The position numbers and the translations under genes were made by a program. From assembly GCA_003665825.1 (NCBI GenBank), contig QPFY01000007.1:1178001-1242000 (forward strand): a stretch of DNA of 64,000 nt, written 5' to 3'. The stretch comes from Microbotryum silenes-acaulis (taxonomy: Eukaryota > Basidiomycota > Microbotryomycetes > Microbotryales > Microbotryaceae). Below the pieces are notes generated by a model, which worked only from the letters and a program-made list of their open reading frames with translations, was not told the DNA's origin and ran no database searches. Below, piece after piece: positions 29,130 to 38,903 of the stretch. The stretch's first letter is position 1. Each line of letters starts with the position of its first letter.

Positions 29130-30836
29130 AGACGACCTACAAGGTCCTCAGCAAGGTCTTGGTGGCGCGACTCAATGGGGTGCTCGGCGAGCTTTTGCCG
29201 CCGGCGCAACACGGTTTCATGCCATCAAGACGTTCAGCGGACGCGGGAAGTCATCTCACTCTCCTTCTCGAAAAACTCAAGTCGCTAGGCACTGAAGTTT
29301 TCCCCGAGGGCGCCCTCTTGTCTTTGGATCAGCAGAGCGCGTACGATCGGGTCGATCACGCCTGGATCTTCGAGGTCTTTGAGGCCTTTGGGTTCGGCGA
29401 GCGTTTCATCTCGCTGCTGCGCGCTCTCTACGATCCCGAGACTCTGGGGGTGCGCTACCTTGTCAATGGGTTCCCCACGGACTTGGTGCGGTTGCTGTGT
29501 GGTCTTGGTCAAGGAGATCCTCTCTCGTGCCCGGTTTGGAACATCACGTTCCAGCCCTTCCTCGACGCCCTCGTTCGGCGCGGGATCGCGCTCGACCTGC
29601 AGAAGGTGTGGCCAGGGGGGCCGCGTGCGCAGCTTACGCATCTGGCGTTTGCCGACGATGCTGTGGTGGTGGTGGAGTCACCGGCGGCATTGTCGAAGCT
29701 GCAAACGCTGTCGCAGACGTGGTACGAGGCAACCAACGGGAAGACCAACACGGACAAGACGCTGGTGCTACCACTCGGACCGAACTGGCTTCGGGACGAG
29801 ACTGCGCAGGCGCTGCCAACGGTGCAGGAGGGGGAGAGCTTCAAGTGGTGCGGCTATGCCTTCTTTCGCCACGGTGACTCGAAACTGTTTTAGACCCATG
29901 TTCTTGACAGGATCAAGGCCAAGGCGCGCGCCGCTGGAGACCGGACACTTTCGCCGCGTGGGAAGGTCTTCTATGCCAACGCTCACATCATCTCGACGGT
30001 CCTCCACGTGCTGTCCTTCGACATTGTTGTTGTAGGAGCGTCTCTAGTTACGTGGCGTCGATGGATGACCTAATGTGAGATAGTGGATCGCTAAAGGTCA
30101 ATCGACTGTAACAGAGCGAATGGGCGAGATGTGATATCGAGTGCGTGGTGGAGAAGAGAGAAAAAACAGCTAGGCCAAAAGACGCAATCTCATGTAAACA
30201 ACCAGCCGCCTCTGCCGCCTCTACCGGACCCCGCACAACACCCGCGCGCCCCGCGCCACTGCTAAGACCATAAGTCCCTCTGGACCGCCGACCCCACTAA
30301 TTTCCCACAACAGGCTTCATGACCGGTTCGCGTCTGCTGTGGAGCAGGACACCCACTGGCGGCTCATGTACGACGTGACGCTGACGCGCAAGAGGCAGCA
30401 TACTCAGGGTCATGCCTCTTCGCCGACGTGTCTGTTCTGTGGCAACGATGCAGCGGTCATCGAGACGGTGTCGCACTACTTTTTCGAGTGCGCGTACTCG
30501 ACCAGCTTCTGGGGCGGGGTGCTGCGCATTCTGTTCGACAAGCTCGGCATCGAGGATACCGACGTCGATCCGTCGACGTTCACTCCGGAGCAGCTGACTA
30601 TGGGGCTCCCCCTTTTACGGGGTCGTGGGAGAACGACCTCGAAATGGATGTGGGTTCGGCTGGCTTGCGCGATCGGCTTCCAGCGGCTGCACCTGCTCCG
30701 CTGGCGCGTTCATCAGCGGTTCGAGCTGGACAAGGTCGTGGCCCCTCCCTCGCTGCCCAGTGCACTCAGAGCGTTCGAGCGAGATTTTCTCTCTCGAGCG
30801 GGCTTTGTGCCTGGGGCTCGAGATTGGGAGGTGTGA
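29130..30836 (+). pseudogene. L2-D ORF2 remnant (RT and C-terminal zinc region)
   Basis: The first part encodes RT with SLDQQSAYD (motif A), [10 protein letters not shown] (motif B) and LAFADDAV (motif C). TAG at 29891-29893 replaces a TGG seen in copy E (58880 region). Homology continues to 30024, then an LTR-like segment (30025-30312) follows. The C-terminal part (30313-30836) carries the zinc motif CLFCGNDAAV...HYFFEC and ends at TGA 30834-30836. The L2 RT resembles L1 RT in motif layout but is clearly a different family. Confidence 0.88.
30025..30312. mobile_element. Solo-LTR-like insert in L2-D, ends TGTTGT...ACAACA
   Basis: This 288-bp segment is absent from L2-E. It has 6-bp inverted ends TGTTGT and ACAACA, as in an LTR. 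The flanks (GACAT left, GGCTT right) are not a duplication, and the L2 sequence on either side is 842 bp apart in copy E (59017 and 59860). Orientation is unknown. No matching LTR was seen elsewhere in the window. Confidence 0.65.
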
Positions 30837-30954
30837 TGACCGAGTTAAGTCCTTCCTTCCTATTTTCCTCCCCTCCTTTCCTCCCTTCTTTTTCGGAGGT
30901 CGACTTTTCTTTCAGAACCTGACTGTCTTGAAACTTGTTGCGCAGTGGAAGGCT

Positions 30955-30997
<43 letters not shown>

Positions 30998-31832
30998 GCG
31001 CAGTAGCGGTTTTCGTTCTTGGATGGATCGGCAAGCCGGGTCGATCGTCTTTGCGTTGGAGGCTTTGTGAAGTTTCCCCTCTCCTGTCCCCCCTTTTTCC
31101 CTTCCCTTCCTCTTCTCGTTCCTGTTGCTCAGTTGTTGACTACGCTTCAGCCACTTCTCTCCTTTTACTCCTAAGCCGTGTGTTGGATTCCGTCGAATGG
31201 TTCGTTCGTTCGCGTTGGTCAAGATCTACAGCATGGATCGGGAAGAAAGGTCGCTCGTTTTTGGTCGACATCCTCGCGTCAAGGCGAGGCTCGTTTCGTT
31301 GTATTGGATCGTTTTTCGCTCGGCCCCGACGGCTCAACAGCCAGCACTCGAGACTCAGCCAAGGGAGGACATCAGGCGCTGTCGGGGTGACGAGTAGCTG
31401 GGGCTTGGCTGCGGCCTGTTAGTCCCTGGGGACCTCTATCTCTGGCTTCGACCCCCTCCCTTGGCCCCTCGGGTGTGTTCCCCCCCTCCTCCCCTCCTCT
31501 CTGTCTTAGTATTCCTCGTTCTCCGTGTTTCCAGTCGTGACTTTTTTGTATATTCTCCCCCTCTCTTTCTCTAGGCGCTCTTGCCTGGTTTTCGAGTATC
31601 TTCGCTCCCACTCTTGGGACGTGAAGCGGCAGCAGTACTCACCGCCCGTTGGAGTCCGCGTTAGGTGCTCGGCGGGTTTTGATCTGCGCAGCGCTCTTTG
31701 CGCGCAGGGGTTTGACTTTCACCCAACTGCTTGCCGTCGTTGCTTTATAACCTCTTTTAGCTCTTTTTGTAGCGGTCCCAGCCAACCCGAAGGATTGCAA
31801 TTTATGAGCCCCAGTCCAAATAAAATAAAAAA
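30837..31832 (+). other. L2-D 3' UTR
   Basis: This 3' UTR is shared with 60384-61345 and, in part, with 16233-16429, 61356-61723 and 62488-63268. It contains a (CT)n run at about 30961-30992 that is much longer than in copy E, and closes with GAGCCCCAGTC plus an A-rich tail. Confidence 0.8.
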
Positions 31833-31910
31833 TGTAACAAAACCGTTCATTCAGCTGGGTTCCCTCATCCTCATCCTTCGTTGGCCCTTAGACCGCCCGG
31901 CCATATCTCC
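31833..31910. repeat. Partial satellite unit at the right end of the array
   Basis: This is half a unit, from TGTAACAAAACCG to CCATATCTCC, with two TCATCC hexamers. It stops exactly where the tRNA-like core would begin on the minus strand, and non-repeat sequence follows. It marks the right border of the LINE and satellite composite. Confidence 0.88.
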
Positions 31911-32360
31911 GGAGATCGTGATTAATTATTGCATCCATACACATGCGCGCGAAAATTATGGAGGGCATAAGGAAGCTTTCGCCCTATGAGGCCCTTACGG
32001 CAAGTTTCGGGATTCCATAAGGTATTTTGTAATGCCTCGATAAGAATAAAATCCTTAAGGCCTCCGTAGGGCTTCCCTAGCGCCTCCCTACGGCGGGGCC
32101 ATAAGGATTTCCCCCTAGCGCGCGCATACGGTCACCGTAGTGCTTTCATACGGCGGCCATCGGGAAAATCCTTCCGGCATCGGGGTTGAGGAGCCCTACG
32201 GCGGCCGGCGTGCAGCCATATGGGAGCGATAGGGATCGTTTTATGGCTCTATAACGACGAGCCATATGGCACACGCAGGGATGCCGTACGGGCTCGATGA
32301 GGTCGCACTACAGTAGAATAAATTCTGCCATACGGAAGCCATGGTTGTCAGCCCAAGAGT
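31911..32360. other. Segment rich in TACGG/CCGTA and ATAAGG motifs
   Basis: There is no coding signal. Short motifs recur in both orientations at irregular spacing: CCTTACGGC, CCGTAGGG, CCCTACGGCGG (twice), CATACGGTCACCGTA, CATACGGCGG, GCCGTACGGG, CATACGGAAG, plus ATAAGG/CCTTA. Clusters like this can be subterminal repeats bound by a transposase. It lies just upstream of the Ulp1-like gene. Nothing proves a link. Confidence 0.45.
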
Positions 32361-32819
32361 CGCGTTCGGTCGCAGATAGTACTCCGGTCTACAGGGCTGA
32401 TCATTGCACAGTGGGCACGCCCTCTTCCTTCCAGAAGGCAATTGCTCGCCCTATCCCCCGGGCACTGGCTCCAAGTCCGACAGCGAGGTCGAGATCGATG
32501 GCGAGGCGGAGGAAAGAGAGTCGGATGACTGGGTGCAGACTTGGGCCACTGCGGGCTCCACCAGTGAGTGGGGACGAGCAATGAGGCAATGCCCCTCGTG
32601 AATTTCCCTTAATTCAAGTATTGCCCAACTTGTTGTCTGTATCTGTGGTGACAGGCACCCCCGCGATGCGCACACGGCTCGGCGTGCGCAACTAGTACAC
32701 AAGCGTGCCCGATTCGTCGCATCCCTGGTATCCCTTCCCCAGTCAAAACGTGCGCCGGTCTACTCTCGTTGCTCCGGAATCACGCGATCGGCCAGGAGCT
32801 GACCCTCTTACGAAAATAG
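32361..32819. other. Stretch without a recognised gene
   Basis: Short open frames only. A possible splice acceptor (TTTCCCAG at about 32840) just downstream suggests that the following gene may have an upstream exon here, but none could be fixed. Confidence 0.4.
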
Positions 32820-34037
32820 ATGATGATCATCGTCGTGTTTCCCAGATCCCACAAACGCCGGGTCGGCGTGCAAGAGCTGGACGACATGCTTGCATTCGCC
32901 AAGGCCTTCGGCGTGCAGGGTCTTCCTGCGGCGTCTTCCGTCAAAAAGTTTCTGGCCAACTTGGAAAAAGAGCTTCCGCTCTTCAAGCCCCGCCAGTATA
33001 CGGAGGAGGACTCACGGACGCTCCCTTCACGTGGTGTCGCCTCGCGATTACTACATCGCTGCGGTAGGTCCCTGCGATTCCGTGTCAATGGTCGAATGCC
33101 GTTGACTGAACCGTTTCCGGGAACGAACAATTCTGCACAGCATTTTGCAACGCCTTCATTGGCCCCTCTCATGCGAAGCGCGGAGGAGAATCAAAGACGC
33201 GCTCGAGTGGATGAAAAGAAGTGCGTCGTCGACGGATTTTACATCAGCAAGGCTAAGGAAGCACTTTTAACCCTGCCGTGGCACGAGTTACCGGGCGTGG
33301 GCAACGAGTTGGGGCATAAGCGACTTGTGAACTTGCTCAGTAAGTTCACCCTTCTCACGCCCACTCTTGCCACTCTCCTTGTCCCTGTTCTCGCCATGAT
33401 CTGATGAGCAATGGTCTGATCGCATGCTCTCCTTTTCCGTTCATCAGGCAATGAATGGGTTGGCGAGACACTCATCGATTTTTTCATCGGGGGCATTATT
33501 CACACCCAGCAGCTCGAACACACGACGACAATATATGGACTTATTCCTTCTGATTGCATCTCATACGCAATCTATTGCATACGGCATGCAGACGACTCAT
33601 CTGATGTTCAACGTTTGCTTGGACAATATCATTTCGAATGGTGGCTAGCCGACTGGGCAAGGCACGACTGCGTCGGGATCGCGAGCACCGCCCAGTTCAT
33701 CAGGGCACACCCCGACTCGGTCTGGCTTTTGCCAATCTGTGATGAGAATCACTGGTTCCTGGGAAGGCTTGATGTGAAACATGGAGCCTGGTCCATACAC
33801 AATTCACTTTCCTCAAGGAAGCTCACGGTCGCCGCTCTAACTTACGCTCTGGACGCACTTTTCAAAGTACTTAATCTCAACATCGATGTGAATCACGGTA
33901 TGACGACAAGGGCACCTCAACAACAAGATACCTTCTCGTGCGGTCCTGCCATTGTGAATGTCGTCGAACAAAAACTCGTACACGAGAAGGCGTTTGATCC
34001 AACGCACGCGGCTCTATCGCGAATCCGTCAATTTTGA
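32820..34037 (+). CDS. Ulp1-type cysteine protease (C48-like), two exons
   Basis: Exons are 32820-33339 and 33448-34037, joined over a 108-bp intron (GTAAGT...TCATCAG), giving 369 residues if the first ATG is right. Across the junction it reads NEWVGETLIDFF, like the conserved start of the Ulp1 fold. The catalytic His is in DENHW (33750) and the Cys in DTFSCGPA (33939), preceded by a Gln-rich turn. At the usual Asp position the sequence reads IHNSL (Asn at 33801), so an Asp-to-Asn change is likely. Ulp1 proteases remove SUMO-like tags; in fungi such domains also occur in large DNA transposons (for example KDZ elements). The N-terminus is uncertain and a second intron near 33063-33140 cannot be excluded. 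Confidence 0.65.
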
Positions 34038-34967
34038 CGCGCTATCGACATGATCGAGGCCCAGGAGGTCACGGGGAAAGAGCCCCCCCCCCCCCCGCGT
34101 CTTTATAAAGATGCCCAAAGAGCACACGCAAACCACTCTTGACGATCGTGATCCATTGAACCCGTCGTACGTTCCACAGTTCCACAGTTCCACTAGGCGT
34201 CAGTCAGACGGGTTGCAGCGCCCGAGGCCTTCGCTCGGGCAGTAGTAGAGCCTGCTGCGGCCTGCGGGATGACGTCAGGCCTTGCGCTAATTTTTGCCCG
34301 GGTCGCACACGCGGCTGCGAGCGTGACCTCTGCTGATTCGCCTTTGACGTCGTACCACCCACTTCCGATCACCCACAGGCGTCTTCGCGCTCGAGGCGCT
34401 GCCTCCGACATCATGGTAGGTCCTTTTCACCCCCGTGCTTCAAGATCATACCCCACGTGCTCGATTCGACCTTTTCTGGCGACCTCCACTCGACTTGGGT
34501 CGACACCGGCTGACCGACACGTCCACTCCAGCGTGCGCCTGCTCAACGACCCCAAACGAAGCAATAGAAGGTGGCAGCTCCCAAGACCACGGGTAATTCA
34601 CTACAAGACGTGATCAACGAAGACTCAGCCAAGAAGTCCCAAGATGAGCCTGCGGACGACACTACCACTACGTCGACCCCACCATCATCACGCCGCCACT
34701 TGGCGTCCCCTCCCCTCACACGAAGACCTTGACGGTTGGCACCACTACCGCGAAAACCAGTGCCTCACTTCTGTTTGAGCCGATTTCTGATGGAAAGAGC
34801 CATGTCGCCGATGTCGGCCCATCCGCTCGCCACGCGGCCTCCACGCACCTCGATCCCGAAGCATCGCATGGCCGCAACCTCGAGGACTCGGTGGTATGTC
34901 GCGCAATCTGAGAATGCGACTCTGTGATCTGGTTTAGTCTCGGCTGACGTCCTGTCGTTTGTTCAAG
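34038..34967. other. Region between the Ulp1-like gene and the nine-exon gene
   Basis: It holds a C-tract at 34083-34096 and possible upstream coding pieces. Positions 34564-34734 read SLQDVINEDSAKKSQDEP in one frame. Positions 34732-34888 read SLLFEPISDGKSHVADVG in another and end at a GTATGT donor that could splice in phase to the ATG at 34968. The two frames do not join by a clear intron, so I do not include them in the gene. Confidence 0.4.
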
Positions 34968-36533
34968 ATGCAGCGCAAACAGGCTCCCTCAGAGAACGGA
35001 ACCAAGCGCAAACGTGCCTGGGGAGTTGCCGACGAGGTCGATGAGGTCAATACAGAATCAGAGGTAAGGTCGATCACAGATACTCGTCTAAAACTAAATT
35101 TCCCAAGCTAAACCTCCCGCCAATCGGGAACGCCTGAACGTGCAGAAGGTCGATACCAAGCCCGACTCATCTTCCTCTCGCTTGAATCTAAGCTCGGAAT
35201 CCGACGTACGTCCGAGCCCGGCCTGGCTTTCCTCTAGTCTAGCAGTAAGACGACACTGACGAAGTGTAAACCCGCACAGAGCTCTGATGCTTCTGGTGAC
35301 GGGGACGGCAGTGATAAGGATGGCAACGTACCATCCGAGACGGCCTTAGGTGAAGATTGGTCCAAACTAGCCAAGACGAAGGTCGTCTGCTCGGACGTAG
35401 ACGATGAACCCGACGACACGTTCGAGGTGCGCTCTTGTGTGCCTTGAGAGGAATCCGCATCCTGCTGACTGCCATTGCGTCTCATGCAGGTCTGTACTCG
35501 CCAGTTGAAAGGCGCACAAGCGCATATCGATAACCCTTGCAAGGTGAGCTGTGACCGATGCGATCATCCGCGACGCTTCGCGCCACTGACAAGAGTCATG
35601 ACCCACTGTTCTCTGGCATCGACTGTCGTTGGCCTGCCAATCTTACAGTCCTCGACCGAAGAACCCGATGACAAGAGCCTTGAAGATCAGCTTGGCCAGA
35701 TACGGCGCGACCTCCAGGCATTACATGCCATGCTCGAGCCAGTGATCACGTTCATCAACACGCCAAGCATCGACCATCTCAAGGTACGTGTGATCTCCAC
35801 GCGTGAGGACGCGAAGCATAGATTCAACTGACGAGACGTATTCCACAACCATTGGCAGAGCCGACTCCCCCCCGTGGTAAAGATCTTTGTGGCTACCCCC
35901 TTCTTTTACAAGCAATTGGCCTCGGCTGAGTCTTTTGCAGTACGTGACCTTCACTTCGGTACCAGCGCACGCTTGTCTCATACAGGCTTCATCACCCGCA
36001 GTTGGTCTTGACGAAAAGCGGCCTCGTCCCTACCGAAGCGTATAACAAGAATCTCACGTTCCGCCAGAACCTGCTTTCAAACATTCCGGCTCTGTTGGTG
36101 CAGGGTCGTAGTGATCTCCTCCGACACGTGAGCAGACGCCTCGCGTCTTGTGGTCTCCGAGCGGTCCTGACAAAATTATAGCTCTTCCCAGATCAACAAA
36201 GCTCAAAAAGACAAAATTACTCTCGGCCGTACCATACAGCAATGGTACAAAGGCCAACAGGTTGCCGTCACGGAGGAACACATCACCTGGTGGAGTATAC
36301 TGGTGCGTATATATAAAGAGCCCGCCTCGACCCTCGATCCTGACCTGCGCTTGTAATCACCATACCAGTGGCAGGCGATGAAGGCGCCAAACATCCTCAA
36401 CCCCAGGGACTCCAAGGCGAACAGCTTCGCGAACAAGCTCAAACGCTATGGTGACAGCCTCGCCACAGACGCCGCGACAGCACACCTCGCGGGCGGCTAC
36501 AAGAGGAATGGGGGATCTGATCATCAAGCGTGA
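34968..36533 (+). CDS. Nine-exon gene, unknown function
   Basis: Exons: 34968-35063, 35146-35205, 35280-35426, 35490-35543, 35649-35783, 35859-35939, 36002-36127, 36192-36302, 36369-36533. All eight introns are GT-AG, 62-105 bp, and phase 0, so each exon is a whole number of codons; the total is 324 residues. The N-terminal half is polar and acidic with a basic patch (KRKRAWG). The middle has an amphipathic, possibly coiled-coil helix (LEDQLGQIRRDLQALHAML). The end (LGRTIQQWYKGQQ, ITWWSIL) is compact and Trp-rich. I do not recognise a family. It sits 0.9 kb downstream of the Ulp1-like gene on the same strand and may belong to the same unit. The start is the first ATG after an acceptor-like TTCAAG, so the true N-terminus may be upstream. 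Confidence 0.7.
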
Positions 36534-36690
36534 GCTTCATGCTTCATGGTGAGATACATGGCATAATCGAATATGCTGACACTTGGTGACTTTCTTGGCG
36601 CGTACAAGGTTTCTCTTCGACATGGTCACATCCAGGATGAAGCGACATTCCGACATCCGCACGGCTGGCCAGAACACCCTCAGCGACCAG

Positions 36691-38903
36691 TAACCCCGGG
36701 CCGCCGCCAACGCGATGAGAGTACGAATCGAGACAAACTTCGCTGTCGGTGCGAACGTCTCTTTGAAGTCAATTCCCGGCCGTTGCGTGAAGCCTCGTGC
36801 AACAAGTCGAGCTTTGTACGAAGTCGGCCGACCATCCTTGTCCCGTTTCGTTCGGAAAACGAATTTGGACCCGAGCACCTTGGCACCGGCGGGAAGCTCG
36901 TCTCGTTTCATAATCGTAAAGACTGAGTAATCATCACGCAATGACTCGAACTCATCGATTGCACCTTGCGCCCATTCGTGAGACTTGTGGTGCGCCATGG
37001 CTGCCTTCCAAGTCGTGGGATCACTAGTCGGCAAAACAAACGGACCGTCCTCCTCGTCGGAATCGGCGACGGCTACGAAGGCCTCCGGTTCGAAACGCTC
37101 AGGTGCCCTACGATCCCGCTTTCCGACCGGTGCTGCCCAAGCAGGTCCGGGGGCTTCAAAACGGGCTTCAAAACGCAACTCCTTTGGTACATCTTCCACA
37201 ACTGGTTCGCGTTGCTCGGCGGGGTCAACGTCGTCAACCGGATTTTCCTCCCGGGCTTGTACCTCGACCTCCGGGGCCTGGTTCGCCGCAATCGGCTGTT
37301 GCGCAGCTTCATGTCGATTTGTGGCGACTGGTCGAGGTACAACTACTTCGATCGCCTCAATCCTCGGTGCTGGCGCGCCTTCACGGGCCGGGAACTTGTC
37401 CTCGAAGAACGTCACGCTTCGCGATAACGTTAACCGCCCCCTCACCGGGTCCCGTAGGCGGTAGGCTTTGGATTCTAGGTCGTATCCGAGGAAGATCATT
37501 GGAAAGCCCCGTGGCTGTAGTTTCTTACGTTGTTCGGTATTCGCCGTGTGCCAAGCTCGACATCCGAAGACCCGCAAGTGATGAACGTGCGCAGGTTTCC
37601 CGGTCCATTCCCGAAATGGCACCTTGCCACCAAGAGCAGAGTGTGCGGAACGATTCTTCACATACACGTATGTAGCCACGGCTTCGGCCCAAAACACCGT
37701 GGGCAGACCGGATTCATACAGCATCGTTCGAGCTGCTTCCGAAATCGAGCGGTTGGCACTTTCGGCGACACCGTTTTGCTCGGGCGTGCTGGGGATCGTG
37801 AGTTGTCGCGACAAACCCGTGTCGTCCAACCATCGCTTGAACTCCGTCGAAAGGAACTCGCCACCGCGGTCCGAACGGACAACTTTCAAAGTGTGCCCTG
37901 ACGACAGCTCGACCCGTAGTTTCCACGTTTTGAACCTTTCAAAGGAGTCCGACTTCCGCGGCATCGTCAACACCCACATGTACCGCGTACAATCGTCGAC
38001 GATAACTAGCGCGTAGCGATGATTTGCAAGTGACAGCTCGCCGTCGAAGGACAAGAGATCGATGTGGACGAGATCAAGGGGTTTCTCGGCTAGCGATTCG
38101 GAGTTTGGGAACGGCTTGTGCGTAGCTTTGCCGGCCAGACACGATTCGCATTTCAAGTCACTGCGAGACTTCATGTTCAAACCTATCACAGCGTCAGACT
38201 TGGACAGCTGGTGAAGGGAACGGCAGTGTAGATGAGCGAAACGTCCGTGCCAGATGTGGAGAGGCACTGCTGTCAGAGCTGTGGCTGACGCACATTCATG
38301 GGGTGAACTCCGAGCTTGAACCAACTTGAGGTCCAGCCGGTACAACCCCGAATTGAGCTTCTGTCCCGTGAGTAGGATGTCGTCATTTCCCGCCACCGTG
38401 AATCGCCCGTTTTGAATGGTGATCTTGCGACTATCACGATCGGCTCGATGCCCGGCGAAGAGATTGGCGGGGGCGCTAGGGACGAAGATGCTGTTGACGA
38501 AGTTGTACCTCTTGCCGTTCTTGTCTTCGACGCAGGCCGTGCCTACTCCCATAATGGTCTTTCCGTCACCATTGATGCCCTTTAACGAAGACGGAGCTGT
38601 CGCCTTCAGATCGGCGAACGCGGCAGGATCATTGATGACGTGATGAGTCGCTGCCGTGTCGTAGAGGATCATTTCTCGAGTGTCCTTTTGGTAATTGCGT
38701 GAAAAACGCGCCAACGGGATCGGTCCCCAGAATGTCTTCAACCGAAGGGAACGCCAAATTTGCCTGTCGGGATTTTCAATGCTTGTTTGGGAAGACGACT
38801 TGTCAATTGTCGTGAAACGCCACGACGGTCGGCCAGTCCAGTTCGTTGCCCACGCAGCTGAGCGAGTTGGGTGTCCGAACCCTGTTGCAAGGACTAAAGT
38901 CAC
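36691..38903 (-). pseudogene. copia-2: truncated Ty1/copia Pol
   Basis: On the minus strand one open frame holds a protease (YDTAATHHV), an integrase with zinc residues IWHGRFAHLH and CESCLAGK, and catalytic residues in VHIDLLSF, VRSDRGGEF and EQNGVAESANRS, then the first part of RT ([25 protein letters not shown]). Homology stops at about 36691, before RT motif A. No LTR, YVDD motif or RNase H follows. Integrase residues are kept and the frame is open for 2.2 kb, so the truncation is not very old. It differs from copia-1 and copia-3. The break lies about 160 bp past the stop of the nine-exon gene. Confidence 0.85.

Larger units (their letters stand above)
29130..31832 (+). mobile_element. 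L2 LINE, copy D (5'-truncated, with LTR scar)
   Basis: The copy starts inside the RT (AGACGACCTACAAGG) right at the repeat end GTCGTGT, and ends with an A-rich tail (31818-31832). The repeat then resumes TGTAACAAAACCG, close to the standard TGGAACAAAACCG. Thus a truncated L2 copy is flanked on both sides by the repeat broken at the same phase used by L1. ORF2 is interrupted by a nonsense codon and by an LTR-like segment that replaces 842 bp of the element. Confidence 0.92.
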
